The notes: generated by a model from the sequence alone, not told the origin. DNA of 46,738 bases from an uncultured Acetatifactor sp. (GCA_949840885.1 CATKYJ010000034.1:1-46738), one strand, 5' to 3'. Counted from the stretch's first letter, positions 34,430-44,253 are shown. Translations and numbers: made by a program.

Positions 34430-34479
34430 AAAAAGGACTGTCTCATGGCTGGAGCGCCAGCCGGGAGGCAGTCCTTTTT
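34430..34479. terminator. Strong bidirectional terminator after pfp
   Basis: AAAAAGGACTG pairs with CAGTCCTTTTT, with an inner GGCTGG/CCAGCC stem. It ends pfp on the plus strand and can also end the opp operon on the minus strand, 76 bases after oppF. Confidence 0.87.
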
Positions 34480-34555
34480 GCAGACCATTTTGTTTTCTTG
34501 GTCTGATTGACGGACTTTGGTGGTTATGATGCAATGAAACAGAGATGCCCTGATT

Positions 34556-35578
34556 TCAACAGCCCTCTTTCTTCGCGTCCGCCTCATAGGCGAAGCCGCG
34601 CAGCGCCAGCTCCTTTGCCCTGTGGCAGGCGCAGAGCCGTCCGCCCGGCATCTCGGTGAGCGCAGGCGAATCTGTCTTGCACTTGTCGATGCAGTAATGG
34701 CACCTCTCGTGGAAGTAACAGCCGCTTGGCGGGTTGGCGGGATTTGGAATCTCTCCTTTCAGAGGAATACGCTCCATCTGAATCGTAGGATCCGCCACGG
34801 GCACCGCGGACAGCAGGGCCTCCGTGTAAGGGTGCATAGGCTTTTCGAACAGATCCTCTGCCGGCGCAAACTCCACCATCCGGCCTAAGTACATAACCCC
34901 AACCTTGTCGGAGATATGCTCCACCACCGACAGGTCATGGCTGATGAACAGATAGGTCAGGTTTAATTCTTTCTGCAGATCCCGCAGCAGGTTGATGACC
35001 TGCGCCTGGATGGACACGTCCAGAGCCGACACAGCCTCATCGCAGACGATGATCTGGGGTTCGATCACCAGGGCCCTGGCGATGCCGATACGCTGGCGCT
35101 GTCCGCCGGAGAAAGCATGGGGATAGCGCATCAGGTACATGGGATTCAGGCCTACCTTTTCCGCCATGGCCTTTGCTTTCTGATCCATCTCATCCTTGGA
35201 CATGCCCGGGAAATTGGCCTTTAAGGGCTCCTTGATGATGTCCAGGACGGTCATCCTGGGGTCGAGAGAAGAGTAGGGATCCTGGAAGATCATCTGGATC
35301 TCCTTTCGGATCTCTTTCATCTTCTTTTTGTCCACTTTCAGGAAATCCACCTCTTCACCGGCTTTGGTGCGGTAGAAGACTTCGCCCTCGGAGGCGTTGT
35401 AAGCCCGGACGATACAGCGTCCCAGGGTGGTCTTGCCGCAGCCGGATTCTCCCACGATGCCGATGGTCTCCCCGGGCTTTACATTGAAGCTTACGTCAGT
35501 GACGGCCTTTACCGTGACGCCCTTGGAGGTGAAACGTTTATGAAGTCCTTTGACTTCCAAGATATTGTCTTTGTTCAT
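34556..35578 (-). CDS. oppF: Oligopeptide/oligosaccharide ABC transporter ATPase OppF
   Basis: The 340-aa ATPase is one of two that power the Opp-type importer. Walker A is GESGCGKTT, followed by QMIFQDPYSSLDPRMTVLDI, signature FSGGQRQR, Walker B IVCDEAVSALD, and switch SHD. The C-terminal oligopeptide-transporter extension holds a four-Cys cluster (CYFHERCHYCIDKC) typical of OppD/F iron-sulfur sites. The ATG overlaps the oppD stop (ATGA), so translation is coupled. It is the last gene of the operon. Confidence 0.9.
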   Translation of the reverse strand: MNKDNILEVKGLHKRFTSKGVTVKAVTDVSFNVKPGETIGIVGESGCGKTTLGRCIVRAYNASEGEVFYRTKAGEEVDFLKVDKKKMKEIRKEIQMIFQDPYSSLDPRMTVLDIIKEPLKANFPGMSKDEMDQKAKAMAEKVGLNPMYLMRYPHAFSGGQRQRIGIARALVIEPQIIVCDEAVSALDVSIQAQVINLLRDLQKELNLTYLFISHDLSVVEHISDKVGVMYLGRMVEFAPAEDLFEKPMHPYTEALLSAVPVADPTIQMERIPLKGEIPNPANPPSGCYFHERCHYCIDKCKTDSPALTEMPGGRLCACHRAKELALRGFAYEADAKKEGC

Positions 35579-36654
35579 GCTTTGCCGCCCTCCTCTTTTT
35601 TCGGGATAGCCTCGCCTTTCAGGTCTGCCTCAACCTTTGCCCTTTGGGCCTTACAGGCTTCATGAGGGCAGTTAAAGCAGGCAATTTTGTGTCCCGGGGC
35701 AACTTCCACCAAATCCGGCTCAGCCTTGTCGCAGAGCCCCTCGATACGGGCATCGCAGCGGTCATAGAAGCCGCAGGCCTTTGGCAGATTCATGGCCAGG
35801 GGAACCGTTCCCTCTATGGAGAAGAGCCTTTCCTCTTTCTTGGAGCCGATCTTGTGGACGGAGCCTATGAGGCCTCTGGTGTAGGGGTGCTGGGGATTTG
35901 CGTAGATCTCGGAAGCGTCCGCGCTCTCCACGATTTTTCCCAGGTACATTACCGCCACCCGGTCGCACATTTTGGCCACCACGCCCAGGTCATGGGTGAT
36001 GAAGAGGATCGCCATGTTGAAGTCTTTCTGCAGGGACTTCATCAGCTCCAGAATCTGCGCCTGAATGGTCACGTCCAGGGCAGTGGTGGGCTCATCGGCG
36101 ATGAGCATCTTGGGATTGCATACCAGGGCCATGGCAATGAGGGCGCGCTGGAGCATGCCGCCGGAGAACTCGTGGGGATACTGGTTGTAGCGCTTCTCCA
36201 CATTGGCAATCCCCACCTTGCGCATGACTTCCATGGAAATTTCCTTGGACTTCTTCTTGTCCTTTGTGATATGGAGCCTGGTGGCTTCATTGATCTGGTT
36301 TCCGATGGTGTACATGGGAGAGAAAGCCACCATGGGCTCCTGGAAGATCATGGAGATCTCCTTGCCCCGGATGGAGCGGATTTCCTGTCCTTTCTGATCC
36401 AGGGAAAGGAGATCCACCTTGCCCAGTCCCTCCGAATCGAACAGAATCTGCCCGCTGGGCACGCATTTCTTGTCATTGATGCCAAGGATTGCCTTACAGG
36501 TCAGGGATTTCCCGCAGCCGGATTCGCCCACCAGGCCTAAGGTTTCCCCTTTTTTCATCTCAAAGTTCACGCCCCGGACTGCCGTCAGAAGCCCCTCTGT
36601 CATATGAATGTCCACATGGAGGTCTTTGACTTCGAGAATATTTTCTTCGTTCAT
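35575..36654 (-). CDS. oppD: Oligopeptide/oligosaccharide ABC transporter ATPase OppD
   Basis: The product is 359 aa from ATG 36654, the start chosen because GGAG lies seven bases upstream; ATG 36666 has a weak site. Walker A is [10 protein letters not shown], then [20 protein letters not shown], signature FSGGMLQR, Walker [14 protein letters not shown] and switch THD. The OppD tail has Cys residues ([19 protein letters not shown]). It is paired with OppF on the inner face of the membrane. It lies 36 bases downstream of oppC and overlaps oppF. Confidence 0.9.
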   Translation of the reverse strand: MNEENILEVKDLHVDIHMTEGLLTAVRGVNFEMKKGETLGLVGESGCGKSLTCKAILGINDKKCVPSGQILFDSEGLGKVDLLSLDQKGQEIRSIRGKEISMIFQEPMVAFSPMYTIGNQINEATRLHITKDKKKSKEISMEVMRKVGIANVEKRYNQYPHEFSGGMLQRALIAMALVCNPKMLIADEPTTALDVTIQAQILELMKSLQKDFNMAILFITHDLGVVAKMCDRVAVMYLGKIVESADASEIYANPQHPYTRGLIGSVHKIGSKKEERLFSIEGTVPLAMNLPKACGFYDRCDARIEGLCDKAEPDLVEVAPGHKIACFNCPHEACKAQRAKVEADLKGEAIPKKEEGGKA

Positions 36655-36690
36655 AGTTTTCTCCATTTCCGCGCTGTCAGGGACAGCGTC

Positions 36691-37821
36691 TTACTTATAA
36701 GGGTCTGCGGCATCGCGGATTCCGTCGCCTAAGAAGTTAAAGGCCAGAACCGCAATGGTCACGAAAATGATGGGTATCAGTTTATGAGGATTGCTGGCCA
36801 CGTCCGTGACGGAACTTGCCTCCTGAAGCAGCACGCCCCAGCTGGTGGCGGGAGACTTGATGCCAAGCCCTAAATAGGACATGGACGTCTCGCCTACAAT
36901 GGATCCCGGGATTCCCAGCGTGATGGAAACAATGAGGTAGCTCATGAAGCCGGGAACCAGATGCTTCCAGATGATCTTCCAGGTGGACACGCCGGAAAGC
37001 CTTGCCGCCATGACATAATCCTCATTCTTTAAGGACAGGAACTTGCCCCGCACCACACGGGCCATTCCGGTCCAGTTGATGAACGAGAGAATGATGGTTA
37101 TGTAAAAGTACATCTTTATGGTCGAGATTCCCGGAGGGATAGCAGCGGAGAGCGCCATCCAAAGGGGGATCTGGGGAACTGCGCCGATCACTTCGATGAT
37201 TCTCTGGATCACGATATCAATGGCTCCGCCGAAGTATCCGGAGATGGAACCGATGGTAACGCCCAGGAAGAAGCTGATAATGGCGCTGGCAAAGGGAATT
37301 GTCAGGGAAATCCTGCTGCCCAAAAGCACCCGGGAGAAGATATCCCGCCCCAGGGTATCCGTGCCGAAGAGCATGATCTTTGCCCCGGTTCCTCCGTTGC
37401 TTCCCTGGCCCACGCCGAAGAGATGGAGGTCACAGGGGATCAGCCCCAGAATCTTATATTCCGGGCCGTGGACGAAGAACTTCAGCTTGTAATACTCCGA
37501 GGTATCCTCCGAGATGGTAACAGAGAAGTCCGCCTTATTGATGACCTTTTCCTGCTTGTAGACAAAAGGGCCTACGAATTTCCCTTCATGCATCACATGG
37601 ATGCTGGTAGGAGCGCTGTTTTTGTACAGAGCGTCAAATTCCTCCAGGGAATAGGGAGCCAGGAAATCAGCGAACAAAGCGCCCAGATACAAGATCAGCA
37701 GGATGAGCATGGAAAGCTTTGCCAGCTTATGCTTCTTTAACTTTCTTCCCATCAGAGTCCACTGGGAGGCAAGATAATAATCTTCATTGCTTTTCTGCTT
37801 CTTTTTCTTTTTCCACATCAT
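36691..37821 (-). CDS. oppC: ABC transporter permease OppC
   Basis: The 376-aa permease has a Lys-rich cytosolic start, one helix (about 46-68, LSMLILLILYLGALFADFLA) and a long extracytoplasmic segment (about 70-170). The binding-protein-dependent transport domain with further helices follows. FGTDTLGRDIFSRVLLGSRI and the EAA-like loop with AARLSGVSTWKIIWKHLVPG are the family marks. ATG 37821 overlaps the oppB stop (ATGA) behind GGAGGTGG. The loop of about 100 residues after the first helix is longer than in E. coli OppC, a trait shared with related clostridial transporters. Confidence 0.87.
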   Translation of the reverse strand: MMWKKKKKQKSNEDYYLASQWTLMGRKLKKHKLAKLSMLILLILYLGALFADFLAPYSLEEFDALYKNSAPTSIHVMHEGKFVGPFVYKQEKVINKADFSVTISEDTSEYYKLKFFVHGPEYKILGLIPCDLHLFGVGQGSNGGTGAKIMLFGTDTLGRDIFSRVLLGSRISLTIPFASAIISFFLGVTIGSISGYFGGAIDIVIQRIIEVIGAVPQIPLWMALSAAIPPGISTIKMYFYITIILSFINWTGMARVVRGKFLSLKNEDYVMAARLSGVSTWKIIWKHLVPGFMSYLIVSITLGIPGSIVGETSMSYLGLGIKSPATSWGVLLQEASSVTDVASNPHKLIPIIFVTIAVLAFNFLGDGIRDAADPYK

Positions 37822-38948
37822 CTGCCACCTCCTGAGTAACGGATTCTGGGATCCAGGAACGCCAGCGCGATATCGGATAAGAGGATGCCGACCACAACCA
37901 GAACTGCCTGAACCATAACGATTGCACCTGCCAGGTACATATCCTGAGCCTGGAGCGCTTTCAAAAGCACAGGCCCCTGAATCTGCATGTTCAGCACCAT
38001 TGCAGTCACCGTGGAGCCGGAGAACAGGCTGGAGAGAACGCCGCCCAGACCGGAAACGGTAGGATTGATGGCTGCACGGAAGCAATATTTCATGACGATG
38101 GTGCGCTCCGGAACACCCTTAGCCCTTGCGGTCAAGGTGTACTGCCTGCCCACCTCGTCCAGCATCTGAGCCCGAACGGAACGGATAATGCCGCAGGTGC
38201 CGCTGGTGCCGATGACAATGATAGGAATGATCATTCTCTTTAAGAATTCGCCGAAATTATACAAATGAACCCCGTTCTGCAGCATTTCCTGGGAGAATAG
38301 ACCTACGTTCGCGTTCCCTGTCCATTTATAAGACAAATACATCAGTACGATTGCCAGGATAAAATTCGGTATGGCCGCTCCCAAAAAGCCAATGACTGAG
38401 GAAATGTAGTCACCCACGGAATATTGATGGGTAGAAGCGTAGACCGCGATGGGGAGGGATACGGCATACTGGAAGATCATGATGATGGCCGTAACCAAAA
38501 TGGTCAGACCCAGGCGATCATCCACCACGTCCCAGACATCTTTGCCGTAGGCAAAGGAATATTTCCAGTTATGATGGGAGCCGTATAAGCGGTAGTAGGT
38601 GGAATCTGTAGGAGTCCAGATAATATCCTTGATCCATTTGATATACTGCTCATGAATGGGCAGATCCAACCCGTAATCCGCGCGAAGCTGCGCCGCATAG
38701 TCCGCGTCCACGATTTCGCCTTCTGTTGCCAGTGCGGCAATATGGGCTGAAACGTAGTCTCCGGGCGGAAGCTGGATAACGAAGAAAACCAGAATGGAAA
38801 TTAAAAGCAGGGTGGGAATGAACATCAGAAGACGTTTTACGATGTATTGGACGAGATCTTTTTTGAAGAAATCGCATACGGATTCCCACAGGGTTTTCTT
38901 CGGGAGGTCTTCATGCATGCTTTTTGATTTGGACGCATTTTCTTCCAT
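37818..38948 (-). CDS. oppB: ABC transporter permease OppB
   Basis: The 376-aa permease forms the channel with OppC. It has a first helix at about 41-61 (LLMFIPTLLLISILVFFVIQ), a long external segment (about 65-150), and then the transport domain. The EAA-type cytosolic loop reads TARAKGVPERTIVMKYCFRA, and LSSLFSGSTVTAMVLNMQIQ fits the OppB channel region. The first about 35 residues are charged and poorly conserved. The gene overlaps oppC by four bases. Upstream lies a strong hairpin that separates it from oppA. Confidence 0.88.
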   Translation of the reverse strand: MEENASKSKSMHEDLPKKTLWESVCDFFKKDLVQYIVKRLLMFIPTLLLISILVFFVIQLPPGDYVSAHIAALATEGEIVDADYAAQLRADYGLDLPIHEQYIKWIKDIIWTPTDSTYYRLYGSHHNWKYSFAYGKDVWDVVDDRLGLTILVTAIIMIFQYAVSLPIAVYASTHQYSVGDYISSVIGFLGAAIPNFILAIVLMYLSYKWTGNANVGLFSQEMLQNGVHLYNFGEFLKRMIIPIIVIGTSGTCGIIRSVRAQMLDEVGRQYTLTARAKGVPERTIVMKYCFRAAINPTVSGLGGVLSSLFSGSTVTAMVLNMQIQGPVLLKALQAQDMYLAGAIVMVQAVLVVVGILLSDIALAFLDPRIRYSGGGR

Positions 38949-38984
38949 GAGAAATTCCCTTTCTGATATAATCTGATATGAGTT

Positions 38985-39024
38985 TTAAAAACCGGAGGCG
39001 GGGAACCGGGTTCCCCGCCTCCGG
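38985..39024 (-). terminator. Stable stem-loop between oppA and oppB (partial terminator or RNA-processing site)
   Basis: CCGGAGGCGGGGA pairs perfectly with TCCCCGCCTCCGG (13 bp), and in the minus direction a TTTTT run follows. Such a hairpin directly after a binding-protein gene usually makes more oppA than oppBCDF mRNA, either by partial termination or by protecting the 3' end. Confidence 0.75.
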
Positions 39025-39077
39025 AAGTCATCTTTGACTTTCGCATAGCGCCGCGAAGAGTCGCTTGTGAAGTTCTA

Positions 39078-41189
39078 TTATTCGGTCTTGAACAGCGTCC
39101 AGTAGTGTACGATGTTCTGATACTGATACAGGTCATCGGATACCAGGAGATCCGGGAAGTTATGGATCTTGGAGCTTACGATATTATAGTCGCCGCCTGC
39201 CTTCAGATATGCAATGGTCCACAGGTTTTCCTTGTGGAGGTTATAAATATCCAGGGTGTACTGATCTCTCTCTGCGGAGTCGGGAGTGGACTTCCACTGC
39301 TCATAGATCTCTACCAGCTTGGCCATATCGCCTTCAGGCTTCACGCCCTGAGCGCCCTTTGTGTCATAGTATGTGCCGTATTCGCCGTACCACTCAGCAG
39401 ACTGGGCGATGGGAACGAAAGGCTGTACTCTGGATCTTAAGGAAACGCCGCCGATAGCGGTGTGAGGTCCGAGAACCGCGTACCACTCATTGTTGTCGAT
39501 TTCCTGATCAAAAGCAGACACTTCATAATCTTTCGTGGCACACTTAACTCCGGCAGCCTGGAAATACTGTTCCAGAACAGGATATACGGTGCCGCCCAGA
39601 CCCAGGTCTGTATAGGTGTAAATGGTCAGTACAAAGTCGGTACCGTCAGCAAAATCATAGAATCCGTCGCTGCCCATAACAAGGCCGCACTCTTCCAGAA
39701 GCTTCTTTGCGCCGTCCACATCGTATTCGGTCCACTTGTTGACCCACTCCTCATCGTAACCGAAGTTGCCTTCCTGAGGAGCGCACTGTCCGGGCTCCAA
39801 GAAGCCCTCGGTGAGCAGGCCGGAAACCTGATTGCGGTCTACGCAGATGGACATGGCCTGACGGAACTTGGGATCAGCGAACAGTTTTGCATAATTCTCA
39901 TCCTTGCAGGTATAGTTGAAAGTCAGCAGATAGGAACCCCAGTTGGTGCTGGCGAGAGTGCGCAGATAAGCGCTGTCTCCCAGATCTGACAACAGGGAGG
40001 CGATGTCCTCCATGGGCACAGAACCGAGAATGTCAAGCTCGCCGGAACGGAACATCAGCTGATCCTGGCCGTCCTCGGAGGTTGTGTTGAAATGAATCTC
40101 CTCGCAGTAAGGAAGCTGCTGTCCCTGGGCGTCCACTTTCCAGAAGTAAGCGTTGCGCTCCATGATGCAAAGCTGTGCGTCCTTGGAGTTGTTGCCTTCC
40201 TTTGTGGACAGCACATAGGAGTTCAGGGTGGGGAGGCCGTCTTCATTCCAGAAATAGTAAGCTACCTGCTTGCCCAGATCCTTGACTGTGGCAGCGTCGA
40301 TTCCCTTTGCCTGAGCGTTCTTAAGGACTGTCTCGTCGTCCAGGCCGGTGGCCGCATAATAAGGATTCTCCACATAGGGGAACTCCTCGGTTTCAGGAAT
40401 CATATCGCTCAGGTAATGCTCGGGAGCCCAGCACCACTTGAAATCGCCGTTTTCGATAAAGTCTGCAGGGAACTTGGGATTGACGAAAGTCCAGGTCACG
40501 GTGTAATCGTCGACTTTCTCCAGCTTTGCCCATGCGTCTTCGCCGTCAACGGTCTCTTTCAGGGCAGCCCAGCTTTTCTTGGTATCGTAATTGTTCAGAT
40601 GGCACATATAATACCAGAAAGTGATGTCATCGGCATTGAAATCCTCGCCGTCGGACCATTTCATGCCCTCTCTGAGATGGAAAGTCCATACGGTATACTC
40701 GTCGTTGTGCTCAAACTCCTTGATGACATTAGGATAGTAGGTACCGTCGGAATTGTAGCGGATAATGCCCTCCAGAACAGGCCTGGACAAGCCCCAGCCG
40801 CCGCCTGCGCCGCCAAGGTTGATGACGCCGCCGTAAGTACCGATCTCCAGCGTATTTCCGGCTGCATCCGTGGTATCAATGAACACATCGTCCTTAACAG
40901 GAATACGCTCCTCCACTGCGGGCAGGGTTCCTGCGCTTACCAGCTCGGCAAGAGCGGGGGACTCGCTGAACGAGGACGCCTCAGCCGGGGGGGTATTTTC
41001 CTCGGAAGAGGATTCCGCGGGAGTTTCCGAAGAGGATTCCTCAGGGGTTGATTCTTCCGCAGATGACTGCTGCGTACTTTCCGAAGAATCGCTGGGTGTG
41101 CTGCTTCCCTGATCGCCGGAACCGCCGCAGGCGGCCAGAGACAGGGTCATTGTGCCTGCTAAAAGCAGAGCAATGATTCTTTTTTTCAT
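39078..41189 (-). CDS. oppA: Extracellular solute-binding lipoprotein (family 5, OppA-like)
   Basis: The 703-aa protein has a lipoprotein signal (MKKRIIALLLAGTMTLSLAA with the lipid Cys after it). A Ser/Glu/Pro-rich linker (about 22-75) follows, then a family 5 solute-binding domain. YNVWTFHLREGMKWSDGEDF-type residues and FRQAMSICVDRNQVS are its landmarks. It catches oligopeptides, or in several glycan-using bacteria oligosaccharides, and hands them to OppBC. It is larger than usual (about 550-600 aa). The GH and AraC genes beside it suggest a sugar ligand, but this is inference. AAAGGAGGATGTTTT precedes ATG 41189. Confidence 0.87.
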   Translation of the reverse strand: MKKRIIALLLAGTMTLSLAACGGSGDQGSSTPSDSSESTQQSSAEESTPEESSSETPAESSSEENTPPAEASSFSESPALAELVSAGTLPAVEERIPVKDDVFIDTTDAAGNTLEIGTYGGVINLGGAGGGWGLSRPVLEGIIRYNSDGTYYPNVIKEFEHNDEYTVWTFHLREGMKWSDGEDFNADDITFWYYMCHLNNYDTKKSWAALKETVDGEDAWAKLEKVDDYTVTWTFVNPKFPADFIENGDFKWCWAPEHYLSDMIPETEEFPYVENPYYAATGLDDETVLKNAQAKGIDAATVKDLGKQVAYYFWNEDGLPTLNSYVLSTKEGNNSKDAQLCIMERNAYFWKVDAQGQQLPYCEEIHFNTTSEDGQDQLMFRSGELDILGSVPMEDIASLLSDLGDSAYLRTLASTNWGSYLLTFNYTCKDENYAKLFADPKFRQAMSICVDRNQVSGLLTEGFLEPGQCAPQEGNFGYDEEWVNKWTEYDVDGAKKLLEECGLVMGSDGFYDFADGTDFVLTIYTYTDLGLGGTVYPVLEQYFQAAGVKCATKDYEVSAFDQEIDNNEWYAVLGPHTAIGGVSLRSRVQPFVPIAQSAEWYGEYGTYYDTKGAQGVKPEGDMAKLVEIYEQWKSTPDSAERDQYTLDIYNLHKENLWTIAYLKAGGDYNIVSSKIHNFPDLLVSDDLYQYQNIVHYWTLFKTE

Positions 41190-41521
41190 AAAACATCCTC
41201 CTTTATAGTTTGGGAACGCCGACTATGTCAGCGTTTTCTAATAGCCAGTATAACAATAACCCCTAAAACCCTGCTACGCATCTCTTGCTTTTTTTGAATA
41301 CATATTGCAAATATTGCTTTTTTGTTATATAATTTATTTGTGAATTGCATAATATAGACAAAAATGAAGTGGTAAAACTGTGCAATTTTGCCAAATTCAT
41401 GCCTGTTTGATGGAAATTGGATTCCGGAAAAACTGCGATGAAAGCAAGACAGGCGAGATAATATGTGGAAAAGAGTATACTATTGACCGTGTGCCGGGGC
41501 AGACGGGGCGGGAGGTTGCTT
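41190..41521. promoter_or_regulatory. Divergent control region between oppA and the AraC gene
   Basis: This 332-base AT-rich gap separates two divergent genes. On the minus strand a TATACT for oppA lies at about 41239-41244, without a clear -35. ATATTGC occurs twice nine bases apart (41302 and 41311), near other TTGCAAT/ATTGCAT pieces around 41344 and 41379. Such spaced half-sites could bind the AraC regulator, but no full promoter can be fixed for either gene. Confidence 0.35.
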
Positions 41522-42406
41522 GTGCTGATCGACAATACCGTGATTTATGAAGACAAATACCTGATCGAAATCAACAGACAGGGGGCGCCGTTTTTTTATT
41601 TCTTTGACTGGGACGAGCGTTCCTATACCATTAATATGGAGTTCCAGCATTTCCATCAGTTCTATGAGCTGTGTATTTTCCTGGATGGGCAGGCGGGGCA
41701 TCTGATCAACGGGGCCTGGCATGATCTGCGTTGCTGCGACATTGTGGCCATCCGCCCCTCCCTTTTGCACAAGACAGCCTATCCGGAGGGAGCGCCCAAC
41801 AAACGCCTCATCATCAATTTTGCCATTCCTGCTTTGCCGGCGGGCCTGGAGTCCTATATGAAACATATCTACAGCATCTTTGACGGGGAAGTGCCCATCT
41901 ACCGCTTTGAGGGGCGGTACAAAAAGGCGGTGTTTGAGAAGCTGAACGATATCTATTATCTCTCCCAGTCGCCCAACGAATTGTCTAACCTGGCCATTCA
42001 TCAGAAGTTCATTGAGTTTTTGAGCCAGATTTATCTGCATCGGGACAAGAATGTATATGCGGACCGGGTGGACTTTGACAATATCACCAACAAGATCTAC
42101 AGCATCACGGCCTGTATCCACAACCGCTATACGGAGGATCTGTCCTTAGCCTCTCTGTCAAAGGAATTTTATATCAGCAGCTATTATCTGTCCCATCAGT
42201 TCAAGCGGGTCACCGGGTTCACGCTGACAGACTATATTTCCATGACCAGGGTCCGCAACGCCCAGACACTTCTGCTCTCCACAGACGCACCTATCACGGA
42301 TATTGCGCTTCAGAGCGGCTTCAAGAGCTTCTCCCAGTTCAACCGGGCATTTAACAAATTCCTGCAGATGTCCCCCTCCAGATTCCGGCGGGAGGGCGGG
42401 AAATGA
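41522..42406 (+). CDS. AraC-family transcriptional regulator
   Basis: The 294-aa regulator has an N-terminal cupin-like sensing part (about 25-140, FHQFYELCIFLDGQAGHLIN). Two C-terminal HTH units (about 190-290) follow, with LSLASLSKEFYISSYYLSHQ, FKRVTGFTLTDYISMTRVRN and a last helix including SGFKSFSQFNRAFNKF. It likely senses a sugar and switches the flanking glycan operon and perhaps the divergent opp operon. GTG 41522 is chosen because GGGAGG lies six bases upstream; the open frame extends to 41465 but without a site. Confidence 0.85.
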   Translation: MLIDNTVIYEDKYLIEINRQGAPFFYFFDWDERSYTINMEFQHFHQFYELCIFLDGQAGHLINGAWHDLRCCDIVAIRPSLLHKTAYPEGAPNKRLIINFAIPALPAGLESYMKHIYSIFDGEVPIYRFEGRYKKAVFEKLNDIYYLSQSPNELSNLAIHQKFIEFLSQIYLHRDKNVYADRVDFDNITNKIYSITACIHNRYTEDLSLASLSKEFYISSYYLSHQFKRVTGFTLTDYISMTRVRNAQTLLLSTDAPITDIALQSGFKSFSQFNRAFNKFLQMSPSRFRREGGK

Positions 42407-42563
42407 GGGGAGCACGCGTAAAATGCGCGGAATTATGCCGTGCTTCATACAAATCTGACAAATTAGTAAGGACAATTTGAAAAATCTTATACAATGGACA
42501 GAGGAATCCTGTGCAATAATAGCAAAAAGTGCAAAGTGCCATATCCGAAAAACAAGAGACGCG

Positions 42564-42592
42564 TTGAAATAGAAGGTGATCTTTGGTAAGAT
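42564..42592 (+). promoter_or_regulatory. Predicted promoter of the HAD-GH105/GH38 operon
   Basis: TTGAAA (42564-42569), exactly 17 bases and TAAGAT (42587-42592) precede the operon by 38 bases. The gap 42407-42563 has no gene. Confidence 0.55.
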
Positions 42593-42630
42593 GGTTAAAA
42601 TGATGGCATAAAGAAAAGGGAGGAGAGACT

Positions 42631-44253
42631 ATGAGTAAGAATCTTATCATTTTTACGGACAGCGGGGACACCATCATTGACGAGAGCACCCAAGTTTACG
42701 ACGACAAAGGGATAGTTACCCGAGCGGAGTTTATCCCCGGGGCAGGGGAAGTGCTTGCCCAGTTAAAAGAGGAGGGGTACCGCATCGCTTTGGTGGCAGA
42801 CGGCGAGTGGGAGTCCTTTCAGAACGTATACCGGGAAAACGGCCTGGGATACTGCTTTGAGGAGTGGATCGTCTCGGAGGTGGTGGGAGAGCAGAAGCCA
42901 GCCAGGTCTATGTTCGACACTGCCATGGAGAAGATGGGGCTTGCGCAGGACGACAAGCCTTTCATCGTCATGATCGGCAATAATCTGAAGAAAGATGTGG
43001 CCGGAGCCAACCGATACGGCATTACTTCCATATGGCTGGACTGGTCCCCCAGGTATTTCCATACAGTGGAGGAGCCGGACTGGCAGCCGGACTATACGGT
43101 GAAGACAACTCAGGAGCTGAAAGCCCTCATCGGAGAACTGGAAGAAAAATGCGGGGAGAAAAGGAAGCTCATAGAGCGCATCAACAGGAAAATAGATAGG
43201 ATGGTGGATGCTTTTTCCCAGATTCTCTATGAGACGGACGATACTTTCCTGAAAAATATGGAGAATCATAATCTGGCCGGGGACGATATCGCCAGGTACC
43301 GCTATTGGGAGTGGACCCAGGGGGTGGGGCTGTTCGGGCTGTGGAAGCTTTTCTGCTATGAGAAGAAAGAGAAATACCTGGACACCCTGCAAAAATACTA
43401 CGACAGGCAGATTGCCATCGGATTCCCTGCGCTGAATGTGAACACGGCGGCGCCCTATCTGACCATGTCTTTCCTGGCGGAGTACACAGGGGAGGAGAAG
43501 TATATGCAGCCCTGTATAGCGGCGGCGAAAGAGATCATGGAAAGCTTTCCAAGGACCAAGGAGGGCGGATTCCAGCACAAGACTTCCGACAGCATCAATG
43601 AGCAGGAGCTGTGGGACGACACTCTTTATATGACGGTGCTTTTCCTGGCCAATATGGGGCGGATTCTGGGCGATGAGAAGATGAAAGAGGAGGCGGAATA
43701 TCAGTTTCTGCTCCATGAGAAATATCTCTGCGACAAGGTTACCGGATTGTGGTACCATGGCTGGAGCTTCAAGGAGAAGAACAATTTCGCCGGGGCTTTC
43801 TGGGGGCGGGGAAACTGCTGGATTACCATGGCCATACCGGAATTTCTGGCCATTCACGCCTGCAGCGGGCCGGTGAAGCGGATGTTGATCCATACGCTGA
43901 GGGCCCAGATTGCCAGTCTGAAGAAATACCAGGCCCCGGAGGGCATGTGGCATACGCTGGTGGACGATAAGGAATCCTATGTGGAGGCCAGCGCTACCTG
44001 CGGATTCGCCTACGGGATATTAAAGGCGGTGAAAGACGGCCTGGCGGACAAAAGCTGTCTGGAGATGGCTGCGAAAGCGGCGGCGCCTATTCTGGACTAC
44101 ATATCCGAAGACGGCGTGGTGAACCAGGTCTCTTACGGAACGCCCATGGGACGGATTTCCAGGGATTTCTATAAGGAGATTCCGCTGAAGCCCATGCCTT
44201 ACGGCCAGGCGCTGGCAATTTTGTTCTTGATGGAGTATAGAATGATGCTCTGA
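42631..44253 (+). CDS. Fusion of a HAD-like hydrolase domain and a GH105 glycosidase domain
   Basis: The 540-aa cytosolic protein has two parts. Residues 1-165 form a HAD domain (FTDSGDTIIDE near the start, IGNNLKKDVAGANRYGITSI near 110-130). Its first motif is DSGDT, so the second Asp of DxDxT is Gly; activity may be altered. Residues about 185-540 form an (alpha/alpha)6 GH105-like domain, as in unsaturated rhamnogalacturonyl hydrolases. The conserved ELWDDTLYMTV (Trp328, Asp329, Asp330) supplies the expected catalytic Asp, with FWGRGNCW later. The fusion is in one unbroken frame. AAGGGAGGAG precedes ATG 42631. No signal peptide is seen, so substrates must be imported, in line with the opp operon. 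Confidence 0.8.
   Translation: MSKNLIIFTDSGDTIIDESTQVYDDKGIVTRAEFIPGAGEVLAQLKEEGYRIALVADGEWESFQNVYRENGLGYCFEEWIVSEVVGEQKPARSMFDTAMEKMGLAQDDKPFIVMIGNNLKKDVAGANRYGITSIWLDWSPRYFHTVEEPDWQPDYTVKTTQELKALIGELEEKCGEKRKLIERINRKIDRMVDAFSQILYETDDTFLKNMENHNLAGDDIARYRYWEWTQGVGLFGLWKLFCYEKKEKYLDTLQKYYDRQIAIGFPALNVNTAAPYLTMSFLAEYTGEEKYMQPCIAAAKEIMESFPRTKEGGFQHKTSDSINEQELWDDTLYMTVLFLANMGRILGDEKMKEEAEYQFLLHEKYLCDKVTGLWYHGWSFKEKNNFAGAFWGRGNCWITMAIPEFLAIHACSGPVKRMLIHTLRAQIASLKKYQAPEGMWHTLVDDKESYVEASATCGFAYGILKAVKDGLADKSCLEMAAKAAAPILDYISEDGVVNQVSYGTPMGRISRDFYKEIPLKPMPYGQALAILFLMEYRMML

Noticed and set aside
42763..43953. Long minus-strand frame opposite the HAD-GH105 gene
   Set aside because: Same reason: an antisense shadow without family features.
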